From contig NZ_LSHX01000009.1 in NCBI RefSeq assembly GCF_001555965.1, positions 1 to 14,110 on the forward strand: 14,110 nt of DNA, read 5' to 3'. The notes under the pieces are model-generated. The model was not told the DNA's origin, did not search any database, and saw nothing but the letters and a program-made list of their open reading frames with translations. Positions 7,901 to 14,110 of the stretch are shown one piece after another (within the stretch, counting starts at the first letter, position 1; every line of letters begins with the position of its first letter). Made by a program: the position numbers and the translations under genes. The DNA comes from Sphingomonas sp. CCH21-G11. Lineage in GTDB: Bacteria; Pseudomonadota; Alphaproteobacteria; Sphingomonadales; Sphingomonadaceae.

Positions 7901-8455
7901 CAATCGGGGCACATCAAGGAAGTCGGCTACGAGCTGTATCAGTCGATGCTGGAGGATGCGATCCTCGACGCCAAGGCCGGCGGGCTTCGCGACGACCGGC
8001 CCAAGGAATTCTCGCCCCAGATCACCGTCGACGCACCGATCCTGATCCCCGAGGACTATGTCCCCGACCTGGATCTGCGCATGGGCCTGTATCGCCGCCT
8101 GAACGAGGTTGAGGACCGCCAGGGGATCGAAGCGTTCGCCGCCGAGCTGATCGACCGGTTCGGCAAGCTGCCCGAGCCGACCGAGAATCTGCTGACGCTG
8201 ATCGAGACCAAGCTGAACGCCAAGGCCGCATGCATCGCCAAGCTGGACGTCGGGCCGAAGGGCGCGCTCGTCCATTTCCACGAGGATCGCTTTCCCAATG
8301 TCGACGGGCTGCTGAGCTACGTGGCGCGGCTGGATGGGACGGCCAAGCTGCGTCCCGACATGAAGCTGGTGGTGACGCGCGCCTGGGCCAATCCCAAGGC
8401 GCGGCTCAATGCGGCGCTGCAGATCTCGCGCGGGCTGGCCAAGGCGGCGGGGTGA
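4997..8455 (+). CDS. mfd: Transcription-repair coupling factor Mfd
   Basis: Mfd recognises RNA polymerase stalled at a DNA lesion, pushes it off and recruits UvrA, feeding nucleotide excision repair. The 1152-residue length is typical. The order of domains is a UvrB-like N-terminal region (about 1-350), the CarD-like RNA-polymerase interaction domain starting near residue 485 (LVVHADHGIGRYEGL), and a RecG-like SF2 motor. The motor has Walker A G634-D-V-G-F-G-K-T641, D735-E-E-Q738, TATPIPRTL and QLYQLRGRVGR at about 901. A TRG motif follows near 948, and the C-terminal autoinhibitory domain spans about 985-1130. The ATG at 4997 gives the usual start, MPQLDAILAARAPL. The Shine-Dalgarno sequence is weak (TTGAGA). 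It is downstream of sdhE and divergent from recG. Confidence 0.97.
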   Translation: MPQLDAILAARAPLTLAGVPTGFQPALLADLARAARGGAVFIAPDEASMRSIETTAPYFAPELDVLCFPAWDCLPYDRASPTLRVMAERLATLHRLQQKPDRPRLILTTVNAAIQRTLTPFRIRQLVARLAPGERISLDRLSQLLQANGYHRVDTVHDAGEFAVRGGLVDLFPSGSEQGLRLDFFGDEIESVRTFDPADQRTTGRVDGFTLLPASEALLDEDSVKRFRAGYRERFGATATGDPLYQAISDGRRLAGMEHWLPLFEERLETLFDHLPADAVILRDGAGQAAAEQRFEAIADYQANRVRAQSSDPGSYRPLGTDQLYLLADEWQRRLGDAPAHLTTSFHEPESKTVLDFQVDGPRDFAPERTGGQNVYDAAVDHVAALRKAGKRPILASYSIGARERLSGLLADHGLKTTRLVDGWQEALGAAASIVPLIVLPLDHGFTTPDVALLTEQDMLGDRLVRRRKRKKSTDAFLNELATLSPGDLVVHADHGIGRYEGLTQIPVQQAPHDCVALSYAGGDKLYVPVENLEVLSRYGANEEGASLDKLGGEAWQRRKSRMKERIREIAGELIATAAARALRPGDVAEPDASGYPAFLDRFPYEETEDQDRAIADVLDDLSAGKPMDRLIVGDVGFGKTEVALRAAFVAAMAGMQVAIICPTTLLARQHFQNFKARFEGFPIEVGRLSRLVTAAEAKATKEGLAAGTIDVVIGTHALLAKGLEFKRLGLVVVDEEQRFGVTHKERLKALKANVHVLTLTATPIPRTLQMAMSGLRDLSVIQTPPVDRLAVRTYVMPWDPVVLREALLREHYRGGQAYFVTPRIADLPDIEEFLRKDVPEISFVVAHGQMSPTEVEERMSAFYDKRYDVLLSTTIVESGLDIPSANTLIINRADKFGLAQLYQLRGRVGRAKTRAYAYFTTPPQRIVTEAADKRLKVLSDLESLGAGFQLASHDLDLRGAGNLLGDEQSGHIKEVGYELYQSMLEDAILDAKAGGLRDDRPKEFSPQITVDAPILIPEDYVPDLDLRMGLYRRLNEVEDRQGIEAFAAELIDRFGKLPEPTENLLTLIETKLNAKAACIAKLDVGPKGALVHFHEDRFPNVDGLLSYVARLDGTAKLRPDMKLVVTRAWANPKARLNAALQISRGLAKAAG

Positions 8456-8459
8456 GGCG

Positions 8460-8488
8460 TTGACACCGGCGGCAATCGGCCGGTAGTC
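8460..8488 (+). promoter_or_regulatory. Possible promoter for the ChrA-like gene
   Basis: TTGACAC (8460-8466) matches the -35 consensus well, and GGTAGTCG (from 8482) after a 15-base spacer is a weak -10 candidate. It lies directly after the mfd stop and about 95 bases before the ChrA-like gene. The -35 is good and the -10 is poor, so this is only a suggestion. Confidence 0.3.
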
Positions 8489-8496
8489 GAGCGTCC

Positions 8497-8520
8497 AACG
8501 GGCCGGCGCGGACGCCCGTT
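8497..8520 (+). terminator. Possible hairpin terminator after mfd
   Basis: AACGGGC (8497-8503) pairs with GCCCGTT (8514-8520) around a 10-base loop. No T-run follows. It could mark the end of the mfd transcript or be a leader hairpin of the next gene. A second small palindrome, GACGGTCACCGTC, follows at 8523-8535. Confidence 0.3.
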
Positions 8521-8568
8521 CAGACGGTCACCGTCCAAGTCCGCTCCACCCGCCGCGCCCGCGGCGAC

Positions 8569-8572
8569 GGAG
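8569..8572 (+). promoter_or_regulatory. Shine-Dalgarno of the ChrA-like gene
   Basis: GGAG lies 8 bases before the ATG at 8581 and only 5 before the in-frame TTG at 8578. This favours ATG 8581 as the start. Confidence 0.55.
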
Positions 8573-8580
8573 CGACGTTG

Positions 8581-9765
8581 ATGGACCTTACCGATACCCC
8601 CGCCCCCCCGGCCATCGGCCCTGGTGCCCTGTTCCTCAAGTTCTTGCGCTTCGGCTGCCTCGCCTTTGGCGGGCCGGTCGCGCAGATCGCGATGCTGCGC
8701 CACCAACTGGTCGATACCGAACGCTGGATCGATTCGGCGCGCTTCAACCGGCTTCTGGCGGTGATGCAGGTGCTCCCGGGGCCCGAGGCGCATGAATTGT
8801 GCGTGCACATGGGCATGCTGGCGCGCGGGCGGATCGGCGGGCTGCTCGCCGGACTGGGCTTCATGCTCCCGGGACTTGTGCTGATGCTGGCGGCGGCATG
8901 GGCCTATGTCGGCTGGGTGGAGGCGCGCGGCAGCCTGCCCGGCCTGTTGCTGGCGGTGCAGATCGCCGTCATCGGCGTGATCGCGCGCGCGGTGTGGCGG
9001 ATCGGCAGGCATGTGATCGAGGATGCGGCGCTGGCGGTGATCGCGGGCGCCAGCCTGGCGGCGACGCTGATCGGCGTGCCCTTCTGGCTGCCGCTGATCG
9101 CGGGCGGCCTCGCCTATGGCCTGGCCGCGCGACGCGGGCTCGCCCTGGCGGTGCTGGCGGTGGCGATCGCGGTGGCGGCACTGACCGTCGACTGGAGCCC
9201 CGGCGGCGACGCGGCCAACAGCGCCACGCCCGCCAGCATCGGCGCGCTGTTCATCGCCGGATTGAAGGGCGGCCTGCTGACCTTTGGCGGGGCGTACACC
9301 GCCATTCCCTATGTGCGCGCCGACACGGTCGGGCGCGGCTGGATCAGCGATGCGAGCTTTCTGGACGGCGTCGCGGTCGCCGGCATGCTGCCCGCACCGC
9401 TCGTCATCTTCGCGACCTTTGCCGGCTATGTCGCCGCAGGGCCGACGGGGGCACTGGCGATCACGGCGGGGATGTTCCTGCCTGCCTTCGCCTTCTCGCT
9501 GATTTTCTTCGAGCGGCTGGAGGCGATCGTCGAAGCACCCGCGCTGCGCCGCGCGCTGGCCGGGGTTGCCGCCGCCGCGGTCGGGATCATCGCCGCCACC
9601 ACGGTCCAGCTCGGGACGGCGTTGGCACCGCGCCTGGCCCAGCCCCTGCTCGGGCTCGCCATCCTGGTCCTCGCCACCGTCGCGGCGTGGCGGTTGAAGG
9701 GCGGCTGGGTGACGCCGGCGATCCTTGCGGCGGCGGCTGTCGCGGGAATGTTGCTGCGCCCCTAG
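8581..9765 (+). CDS. chrA: ChrA-family (CHR) chromate transporter-like protein
   Basis: The 394-residue product is an inner-membrane protein built from two homologous CHR domains. The first domain begins FLKFLRFGCLAFGGPVAQ and contains VLPGPEAHELCVHMG and GFMLPG. The second begins FIAGLKGGLLTFGGAYTAIP and contains GMLPAPLVIFATFAGY. Each domain has about five or six hydrophobic helices, and the first domain's PGP and both FGG motifs fit the family. Characterised two-domain ChrA proteins export chromate by proton-linked transport. Many chromosomal members have no tested function, so chromate as substrate is a family-level statement. No chrB or other metal-resistance gene is in the window. The gene converges on the EAL gene, with 7 bases between stops. 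The family is secure; the substrate is not. Confidence 0.87.
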   Translation: MDLTDTPAPPAIGPGALFLKFLRFGCLAFGGPVAQIAMLRHQLVDTERWIDSARFNRLLAVMQVLPGPEAHELCVHMGMLARGRIGGLLAGLGFMLPGLVLMLAAAWAYVGWVEARGSLPGLLLAVQIAVIGVIARAVWRIGRHVIEDAALAVIAGASLAATLIGVPFWLPLIAGGLAYGLAARRGLALAVLAVAIAVAALTVDWSPGGDAANSATPASIGALFIAGLKGGLLTFGGAYTAIPYVRADTVGRGWISDASFLDGVAVAGMLPAPLVIFATFAGYVAAGPTGALAITAGMFLPAFAFSLIFFERLEAIVEAPALRRALAGVAAAAVGIIAATTVQLGTALAPRLAQPLLGLAILVLATVAAWRLKGGWVTPAILAAAAVAGMLLRP

Positions 9766-9772
9766 CGCGCGC

Positions 9773-11773
9773 TCAGACCAGCGCCGCCAGCTCCTCCACG
9801 GTCAGCGGGCCGGCGCACAGGAAGCCCTGGAAATACTGGCAGCCTTCCTTGGCGAGCAGGTCGAGCTGTTCCTCGGTCTCGACCCCTTCGGCGATGACGG
9901 TCAGCCCCAGCGCGCGGGCCATGTCGATGACGCCGCGCACCACCACCCGGTCGCGTGGCGAACCCGCGATGTCCTGGCTCAGCTTGCGGTCGATCTTGAG
10001 ATAATCGAGCGGCAGCGCCTTCAGATAGGCGAGGCTGGAATAGCCGGTGCCGAAATCGTCGATCGCGACGCGGCAGCCGGCGGTGCGCAGCTGGGCGAGC
10101 AGGCGCGCGGCCTGACCCAGATCCTCCATCAGCCCGCTCTCGGTGATCTCGACCGTCAACCGGTCGCGCGGAAACCCGCTCGAATCGATGCGGTCGAGCA
10201 GTGCGTCGGCAAAGCTCGGCCGCGCGACATCCTCCGCCGTCACGTTGATCGACAGGCGCAGGCGCGCGAGCGCCCCGGTCCATGTCGCCGCAAGCGCCAG
10301 CGCGTGGCGCTGGACCTGTTCGGACAGCGCGGGCGCGATCCCCGCGCGCACGGCGGATGCGAACAGCGTCTCCGCGCCCAGTTCGCCGAGCGCGGGGTGG
10401 CGCCACCGCACCAGTGCCTCGACCCCTTCGATCCGCCCGGTCGACGTCGCGACCTGGGGCTGGAACAGGATGTCGATCTGGTGCGCGTCAAGCGCCGCGA
10501 CGACGTCGCGCCCCAGCTGGTCGAGCGACTGGGCGGAAATCGTGGCCGCGTGATCGGTGGGAGCGGTGACGGGTGCCGCGGGTTCGACCAGCGCGGCGCT
10601 GGCCTGGCGCAGCATCGTCGCGGCATCGGCACCCGGCCCGCTCCACGCAACGCTGGAGCGCACATCGAGCGTCATCGCGCGGTCGCCGATCAGGAACGGC
10701 GCGGCCAGTGCTGCCTCGATCCGCGCGACGGCGACCTCGACGCGGGCGGGATCGGCGGTCGCCGCCGCCGCCAGAAACTCCGCGCCGCCGACGCGCGCTA
10801 CGATCGCCGCCTTGCCGAACAGCTCGCGCACCGGGGCCTCGATCCGCTTGAGCAGCGCACCGAGCACCTGATCGCCCGACGCGCGGCCAAAGGCGGTGTT
10901 GAGCGCGGCGAACTGGCCGATACCGATCAGGATGACGGCAACCGACGCGTCCGCCGCCAGGCGCCGCTCGATCCAGCGCCGCGCGGCATTGGCGTCGCGC
11001 GCGTCGGCCAGCGCCTCGCGCAGCGCCAGGCTGGGCTCGGGCGTGCGGCCCAGCGGCTCGATCAGCACATGCAGCCGGCGGGTGCGCGCGTCGCGCTGGA
11101 GGTGCGCGACCGAGCGACCGATGCCGGGCAAGTCGGCGGCGAACGCGGTCGAACCGCGCGCATCGTCGAGCCGCCGCAGCGCCGTCAGCGCCAGCACGCG
11201 ATCCTCCGGCGACAGTCGGCGCAGCAGCATTCGGGGGGACGGCGCATCGGGGGTGCCCAGCCAGCGCGCCAGCCCCTGCGTCGCCTGGAGCGAACGGTCC
11301 GCGGGATCATAGCGAAAGCCCAGCGTCTCGACCGGCACCGCGCGCGCGATCGCGGCCTGCGCGCCGGTATCCGCCGCGACCCGCTCGACATGGCGACAGG
11401 CGAAGCGCAGCGCCTGGATGATCTCGGGCGCGCGCATCGGGCTCAACAGGAAATGGGTGGCGCCCGCATCATGGACATGCCCGATCCGGTCGCTGTCGAT
11501 CTTTGACACCAGCGCGAGCAGCGCGCCGCCGCTCGCCTCGATCAGCGGGGACAGCCGTCGGATCGCGGCCAGCCCCTCCTCGATCGCGCCGCGCGCGTCG
11601 ACGATCGCGACCGGCGCGCCGCTCGACGCGAGCCGCCCGGCCGTCCCCTCGTCCCGGCGCGCGGCGATGACCTGCCACCCGTCCGCCGACAGCGCGGCGG
11701 CGAGCTCGTCGCGCTGGCGAAAAGAGAGGACGAAAATCGGCCGCGACGTCGTGGAAGGAGGCGAAAGGATCAT
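9773..11773 (-). CDS. Receiver-like / degenerate GGDEF / intact EAL protein
   Basis: This 666-residue cytosolic protein probably hydrolyses cyclic di-GMP. The N-terminus (about 1-130) resembles a receiver domain with D59 at the phosphoacceptor place, but it lacks the first acidic pair and has S111 where the conserved lysine is expected. Residues about 145-245 look PAS-like. The GGDEF domain reads G329-G-A-E-F333, and the RxxD inhibitory site is replaced, so it is probably not a cyclase and may instead regulate. The EAL domain keeps E452-A-L454, N510, E542, D572-D573-F-G-T-G, K593, E629 and Q649, so catalysis is expected. The frame is open to 11869, but the ATG at 11773 is preferred because a promoter-like element lies at 11797-11825. 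No Shine-Dalgarno sequence is obvious. It is divergent from moaA. Confidence 0.88.
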   Translation of the reverse strand: MILSPPSTTSRPIFVLSFRQRDELAAALSADGWQVIAARRDEGTAGRLASSGAPVAIVDARGAIEEGLAAIRRLSPLIEASGGALLALVSKIDSDRIGHVHDAGATHFLLSPMRAPEIIQALRFACRHVERVAADTGAQAAIARAVPVETLGFRYDPADRSLQATQGLARWLGTPDAPSPRMLLRRLSPEDRVLALTALRRLDDARGSTAFAADLPGIGRSVAHLQRDARTRRLHVLIEPLGRTPEPSLALREALADARDANAARRWIERRLAADASVAVILIGIGQFAALNTAFGRASGDQVLGALLKRIEAPVRELFGKAAIVARVGGAEFLAAAATADPARVEVAVARIEAALAAPFLIGDRAMTLDVRSSVAWSGPGADAATMLRQASAALVEPAAPVTAPTDHAATISAQSLDQLGRDVVAALDAHQIDILFQPQVATSTGRIEGVEALVRWRHPALGELGAETLFASAVRAGIAPALSEQVQRHALALAATWTGALARLRLSINVTAEDVARPSFADALLDRIDSSGFPRDRLTVEITESGLMEDLGQAARLLAQLRTAGCRVAIDDFGTGYSSLAYLKALPLDYLKIDRKLSQDIAGSPRDRVVVRGVIDMARALGLTVIAEGVETEEQLDLLAKEGCQYFQGFLCAGPLTVEELAALV

Positions 11774-11796
11774 CGAAACGCTCGTAGCATCGCGAG

Positions 11797-11825
11797 GGTC
11801 TAGCTGCTGTCTCGCCCCGCGCCAA
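11797..11825 (-). promoter_or_regulatory. Likely promoter of the EAL gene
   Basis: On the minus strand TTGGCGC (complement of 11819-11825) is followed by a 14-base spacer and GCTAGACC (complement of 11797-11804), a near-perfect match to TTGACGS-N10-14-GCTANAWC. The expected start is near 11790, leaving a leader of about 17 bases before the ATG at 11773. This placement rules against the upstream in-frame ATG at 11869. Confidence 0.55.
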
Positions 11826-11831
11826 TCGCAC

Positions 11832-11860
11832 TTGTTTGGGGGGGCAAGAGGGCCTAGCTC
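11832..11860 (+). promoter_or_regulatory. Possible moaA promoter, leaderless
   Basis: TTGTTTG (11832-11838), a 14-base spacer and CCTAGCTC (11853-11860) make a partial match to the same consensus. The expected transcription start coincides with the moaA ATG at 11868, and there is no Shine-Dalgarno site just before it. The -35 match is imperfect, so confidence is modest. Confidence 0.4.
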
Positions 11861-11867
11861 TGCCGCC

Positions 11868-12869
11868 ATGGCCGCCGCCCCCGCCCTGATTGACCGACAT
11901 GGCCGTCAGGTGAGCTATTTGCGGGTCTCCGTCACCGATCGCTGCGACCTGCGCTGTCGCTATTGCATGGCCGAGACGATGACGTTCCTGCCGCGCGCCG
12001 AGCTGCTGACGCTCGACGAAATGGCGATGATCGTCGAACGCTTCATCGCGCGCGGGGTGCGGCGGGTCCGGTTGACCGGCGGCGAGCCGCTGGTCCGGCG
12101 CGATGCGATCGACCTGATCCAGCGGCTGGGCCGGCATGTCGATCATGGCCTCGACGAACTCACGCTCACCACCAACGGCACCCGGTTGGCCGAACATGCC
12201 GAAACGCTGGCCCGCGCGGGCATCCGCCGCATCAATGTCAGCCTGGACAGCCGCGATCCCGATCGGTTCCGGTTCATCACCCGCACCGGCGATGTCGCCC
12301 GCGTGCTCGATGGCATCGCGGCGGCAAGGGCGGCGGGGCTGGCGATCAAGATCAACATGGTCGCGCTCGCCGGGCTGAACGAGGACGAGATCCCCGAGAT
12401 GCTCGCCTGGTGCGGCAGCCAGGGCCATGACCTGACACTGATCGAGACGATGCCGCTTGGCCGGATCGACGAGGACCGCGCCGACCGCTTCGTGCCGCTC
12501 GACACCGTGTTCGCGCGGCTGGCGGCCATGTTCGCGCTCACCCCCGACAACGGCCGGGCTGGCGGCGGGCCCGCGCGCTATTGGCGGGTTGCGCCGTTTG
12601 GCACGCGGCTGGGGCTGATCACGCCGCTGACCGGCAATTTCTGTGCGGGGTGCAATCGCGTCCGGCTGGCCACCGACGGACGCCTGTTCGCGTGCCTGGG
12701 CCATGACGACCAGGTCGACCTGAAGACCGCGATCCGTTCGGGCGGGCTGGCGGCGGTCGACGACGCGATCGACACCGCGCTCGCGATCAAGCCCGAGCGC
12801 CACGACTTCCGCATCGCGCCCGGCGCCACGCCCACAGTCGCGCGCTACATGAGCATGACCGGGGGATGA
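11868..12869 (+). CDS. moaA: GTP 3',8-cyclase MoaA (molybdenum cofactor synthesis)
   Basis: MoaA is the radical-SAM enzyme that converts GTP to 3',8-cyclo-7,8-dihydro-GTP, the first step of molybdenum-cofactor synthesis. The N-terminal [4Fe-4S] motif is C26-DLR-C30-RY-C33, followed by the SAM-binding [10 protein letters not shown] stretch and TTNGTRL. The C-terminal cluster is [22 protein letters not shown], which binds the second [4Fe-4S] and GTP. The protein ends in the Gly-Gly tail that MoaA needs for activity. Length (333 residues) is normal. The frame is open far upstream, but the ATG at 11868 gives the right N-terminus and lies at the predicted transcription start. Its stop overlaps the nadK start by four bases (ATGA). 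MoaC and other moa genes are not in the window. Confidence 0.96.
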   Translation: MAAAPALIDRHGRQVSYLRVSVTDRCDLRCRYCMAETMTFLPRAELLTLDEMAMIVERFIARGVRRVRLTGGEPLVRRDAIDLIQRLGRHVDHGLDELTLTTNGTRLAEHAETLARAGIRRINVSLDSRDPDRFRFITRTGDVARVLDGIAAARAAGLAIKINMVALAGLNEDEIPEMLAWCGSQGHDLTLIETMPLGRIDEDRADRFVPLDTVFARLAAMFALTPDNGRAGGGPARYWRVAPFGTRLGLITPLTGNFCAGCNRVRLATDGRLFACLGHDDQVDLKTAIRSGGLAAVDDAIDTALAIKPERHDFRIAPGATPTVARYMSMTGG

Positions 12870-13642
12870 GCATTCCCGCCCGGCGCGCGCTGCTCGCCTC
12901 CCCCGCCGATCCGGCCCGCGCCGCCGTCACCGAACTCGACGCCGGCTATGACTGGGTGCCGCTCGATCAGGCGGAACTGATCGTCGCGCTGGGCGGCGAC
13001 GGCTTCATGCTCCAGACGTTGCACGCTATGCTGGAGCGCCGCCGCATCGTGCCGGTGTTCGGCATGAATCGCGGTACCGTCGGCTTCCTGATGAACGATT
13101 GGGATGCCGGTGACCTCGACGGCCGGCTGCACCGGGCCAAGGCGTTTCGCGTGACGCCGCTGCGCATGACCGCGACGACGATCGCGGGCGAGGTGGTCGT
13201 CCTGCCGGCGATCAACGAAGTGTCGCTGCTGCGCGAAACCCGCCAGACCGCCAAGCTGGCGATCCATGTCAACGACCGGCCGGTGCTGCCCGAACTCGTT
13301 TGCGACGGCGTGCTGGTGGCGACGCCGGCGGGATCGACCGCCTACAACCTGTCCGCCAACGGCCCCATCCTGCCGCTCGGCTCCGCGCTGCTCGCGCTGA
13401 CCCCGATCAGTCCGTTCCGCCCCCGCCGTTGGCGCGGCGCGATCCTGCCCGAAAAGACGCGGATCGGCGTCGAGGTGCTGGAAGCCGAAAAACGCCCGGT
13501 CAGCGCGGTCGCCGATCAGCGCGAGGTGCGCGACGTCGTGCGCGTCGATGTCGAGATCGACCGCAGCCAGGAACTGACCCTGTTGTTCGATCCCGAACAC
13601 GCGCTGGACGAGCGGATCACGATGGAGCAATTCATTGCTTGA
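12866..13642 (+). CDS. nadK: NAD kinase
   Basis: The 258-residue protein phosphorylates NAD to NADP in the cytoplasm. The signature G43-G-D-G46 (in LGGDGFML) carries the essential aspartate D45. N117-E118 (AINEVSLL) and the glycine-rich [22 protein letters not shown] stretch (about 146-167) complete the NAD-binding site. Length matches the compact alphaproteobacterial NadK. The ATG overlaps the moaA stop in an ATGA, so translation of nadK is probably coupled to moaA. A run of five Gs just before the ATG may serve as a weak Shine-Dalgarno. tRNA-Asn follows 76 bases downstream with its own promoter-like element. Confidence 0.94.
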   Translation: MSIPARRALLASPADPARAAVTELDAGYDWVPLDQAELIVALGGDGFMLQTLHAMLERRRIVPVFGMNRGTVGFLMNDWDAGDLDGRLHRAKAFRVTPLRMTATTIAGEVVVLPAINEVSLLRETRQTAKLAIHVNDRPVLPELVCDGVLVATPAGSTAYNLSANGPILPLGSALLALTPISPFRPRRWRGAILPEKTRIGVEVLEAEKRPVSAVADQREVRDVVRVDVEIDRSQELTLLFDPEHALDERITMEQFIA

Positions 13643-13647
13643 ACCGC

Positions 13648-13678
13648 TTGCGTTCGGCTGAAACTCGCTGCTATAGGC
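13648..13678 (+). promoter_or_regulatory. Likely tRNA-Asn promoter
   Basis: TTGCGTT (13648-13654), a 15-base spacer and GCTATAGGC (13670-13678) resemble the -35/-10 pair seen elsewhere in the window. The expected start is near 13684, giving a short precursor leader before the tRNA at 13719. A small hairpin, GCCTC-TCGCG-GAGGC (13681-13695), lies at the start of that leader and may also end the nadK transcript. Confidence 0.55.
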
Positions 13679-13718
13679 GCGCCTCTCGCGGAGGCGACGC
13701 CCGCCGCTGACCAGGCAT

Positions 13719-13793
13719 TCCCCGGTAGCTCAGTGGTAGAGCAATCGGCTGTTAACCGATCGGTCGCTGGTTCGAATCCGGCCCGGGGAGCCA
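13719..13793 (+). tRNA. tRNA-Asn, anticodon GTT
   Basis: The 75-base gene folds as a standard cloverleaf. The acceptor stem TCCCCGG (13719-13725) pairs with CCGGGGA (13783-13789), with discriminator G13790 and an encoded CCA at 13791-13793. The D stem is GCTC/GAGC. The anticodon stem ATCGG/CCGAT encloses the loop CTGTTAA with GTT at 13751-13753. The T stem GCTGG/CCGGC holds the loop TTCGAAT. It reads the asparagine codons AAC and AAU. Confidence 0.97.
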
Positions 13794-13826
13794 CCGTCCT
13801 TTGATATCAGCTGGATGAGGACGCGC

Positions 13827-13867
13827 GGTGCCGTCGGTATCGCGCCGTCCCGCGACGCAACGGCACC
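13827..13867. repeat. Nested inverted repeat between tRNA-Asn and lldD
   Basis: GGTGCCGT (13827-13834) pairs perfectly with ACGGCACC (13860-13867). Inside it, TCGCG (13840-13844) pairs with CGCGA (13851-13855) around a 6-base loop. The element could be a leader structure or operator of the lldD-type gene, or a processing or termination signal for the tRNA. No T-run follows. Confidence 0.45.
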
Positions 13868-13941
13868 TGCCGCGACACATGCCCACCATCTGACCCTCCA
13901 TGCCACTTGGCAGACGCCGAACGCTCGATCAGAAGAGCGGC

Positions 13942-14110
13942 ATGATCATCTCCTCGACCGCGGATTTCCGCGAGGCGGCCCGCCGCCGCCTGCCCCGTTT
14001 CCTGTTCGATTATGCCGATGGCGGCGCCTATGCCGAGGACACGATGCGCCGCAACGTCAGCGACCTGTCGGCGATCGCGCTGCGCCAGCGGGTGCTGAAG
14101 GACGTCGCGA
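13942..14110 (+). CDS. lldD: L-lactate dehydrogenase (FMN, LldD type), 5' end only
   Basis: The first 56 codons are present and the gene runs off the right edge. The sequence [20 protein letters not shown] followed by [20 protein letters not shown] and [11 protein letters not shown] closely matches the N-terminus of E. coli LldD. That enzyme is the membrane-associated, FMN-dependent oxidase that converts L-lactate to pyruvate and passes electrons to the respiratory chain. The conserved tyrosine and DGGA stretch of the alpha-hydroxy-acid oxidase family are visible. The FMN-binding and catalytic residues lie outside the window, so another alpha-hydroxy-acid substrate cannot be excluded. AGAAGAG ends 4 bases before the ATG and is a rather close Shine-Dalgarno candidate. 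Confidence 0.85.
   Translation, partial: MIISSTADFREAARRRLPRFLFDYADGGAYAEDTMRRNVSDLSAIALRQRVLKDVA

Noticed and set aside
6860..8281. A 473-codon minus-strand frame opposite the Mfd motor domains
   Set aside because: The conserved helicase motifs are on the plus strand. The opposite frame is Asp-, Gln- and His-rich with no family pattern.
9725..11506. A 593-codon plus-strand frame opposite the EAL gene
   Set aside because: The minus strand holds all EAL catalytic residues in order. The plus frame has shadow composition and overlaps the end of chrA.
11469..12803. A 444-codon minus-strand frame opposite moaA
   Set aside because: MoaA has both iron-sulfur motifs and the Gly-Gly end on the plus strand. 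The minus frame has no domain.
13516..13794. A 92-codon minus-strand frame starting MAPRAGFEPATDRL
   Set aside because: This is the familiar false protein produced by reading a tRNA gene antisense. The tRNA-Asn cloverleaf explains the sequence.

Overview
The window looks like ordinary housekeeping chromosome from a high-GC alphaproteobacterium. Sphingomonadales (Sphingomonas or a relative) is the best guess. The reasons are the GC-rich codon use, promoters resembling the Caulobacter consensus (TTGACGS, a 10-14 base spacer, GCTANAWC), genes that start almost at their predicted transcription start, and two intergenic repeats of a style common in sphingomonads. The taxon is inferred from these features, not from a database match.

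Layout, left to right. At 172-1401 (+) lies tyrS, behind a near-leaderless promoter. A one-domain PilZ protein follows at 1517-1837 (+). It converges on a two-gene minus-strand unit: recG (4372-2312) followed by a small YdcZ/DUF606-type membrane protein (2289-1846). A 120-base interrupted palindrome sits between recG and the divergent pair sdhE (4619-4927) and mfd (4997-8455). A second repeat of two small hairpins covers the sdhE-mfd junction and encodes the last residues of SdhE. A chromate-transporter-like gene (8581-9765, +) converges on a large c-di-GMP phosphodiesterase-type gene (11773-9773, -). That gene is divergent from moaA (11868-12869, +), which overlaps nadK (12866-13642, +) by 4 bases. 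tRNA-Asn(GTT) lies at 13719-13793, and the 5' end of an lldD-type L-lactate dehydrogenase runs off the window at 13942-14110.

Functional themes. RecG (fork and branch remodelling) and Mfd (transcription-repair coupling) are related SF2 motors on opposite sides of sdhE. SdhE flavinylates succinate dehydrogenase, and LldD is another flavin-dependent respiratory dehydrogenase. The PilZ protein and the EAL protein are a c-di-GMP receptor and a likely c-di-GMP hydrolase, about 8 kb apart. MoaA starts molybdenum-cofactor synthesis and is translationally linked to NAD kinase.

I found no mobile element with a transposase, no CRISPR array, no phage or defence cassette and no biosynthetic cluster. No stretch longer than 300 bases lacks a gene. 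I see no convincing undescribed system. The most unusual signals are the repeat that has become part of the sdhE coding sequence, the repeated stop-codon sequence at both ends of the YdcZ-like gene, and the degenerate GGDEF domain joined to an intact EAL domain.
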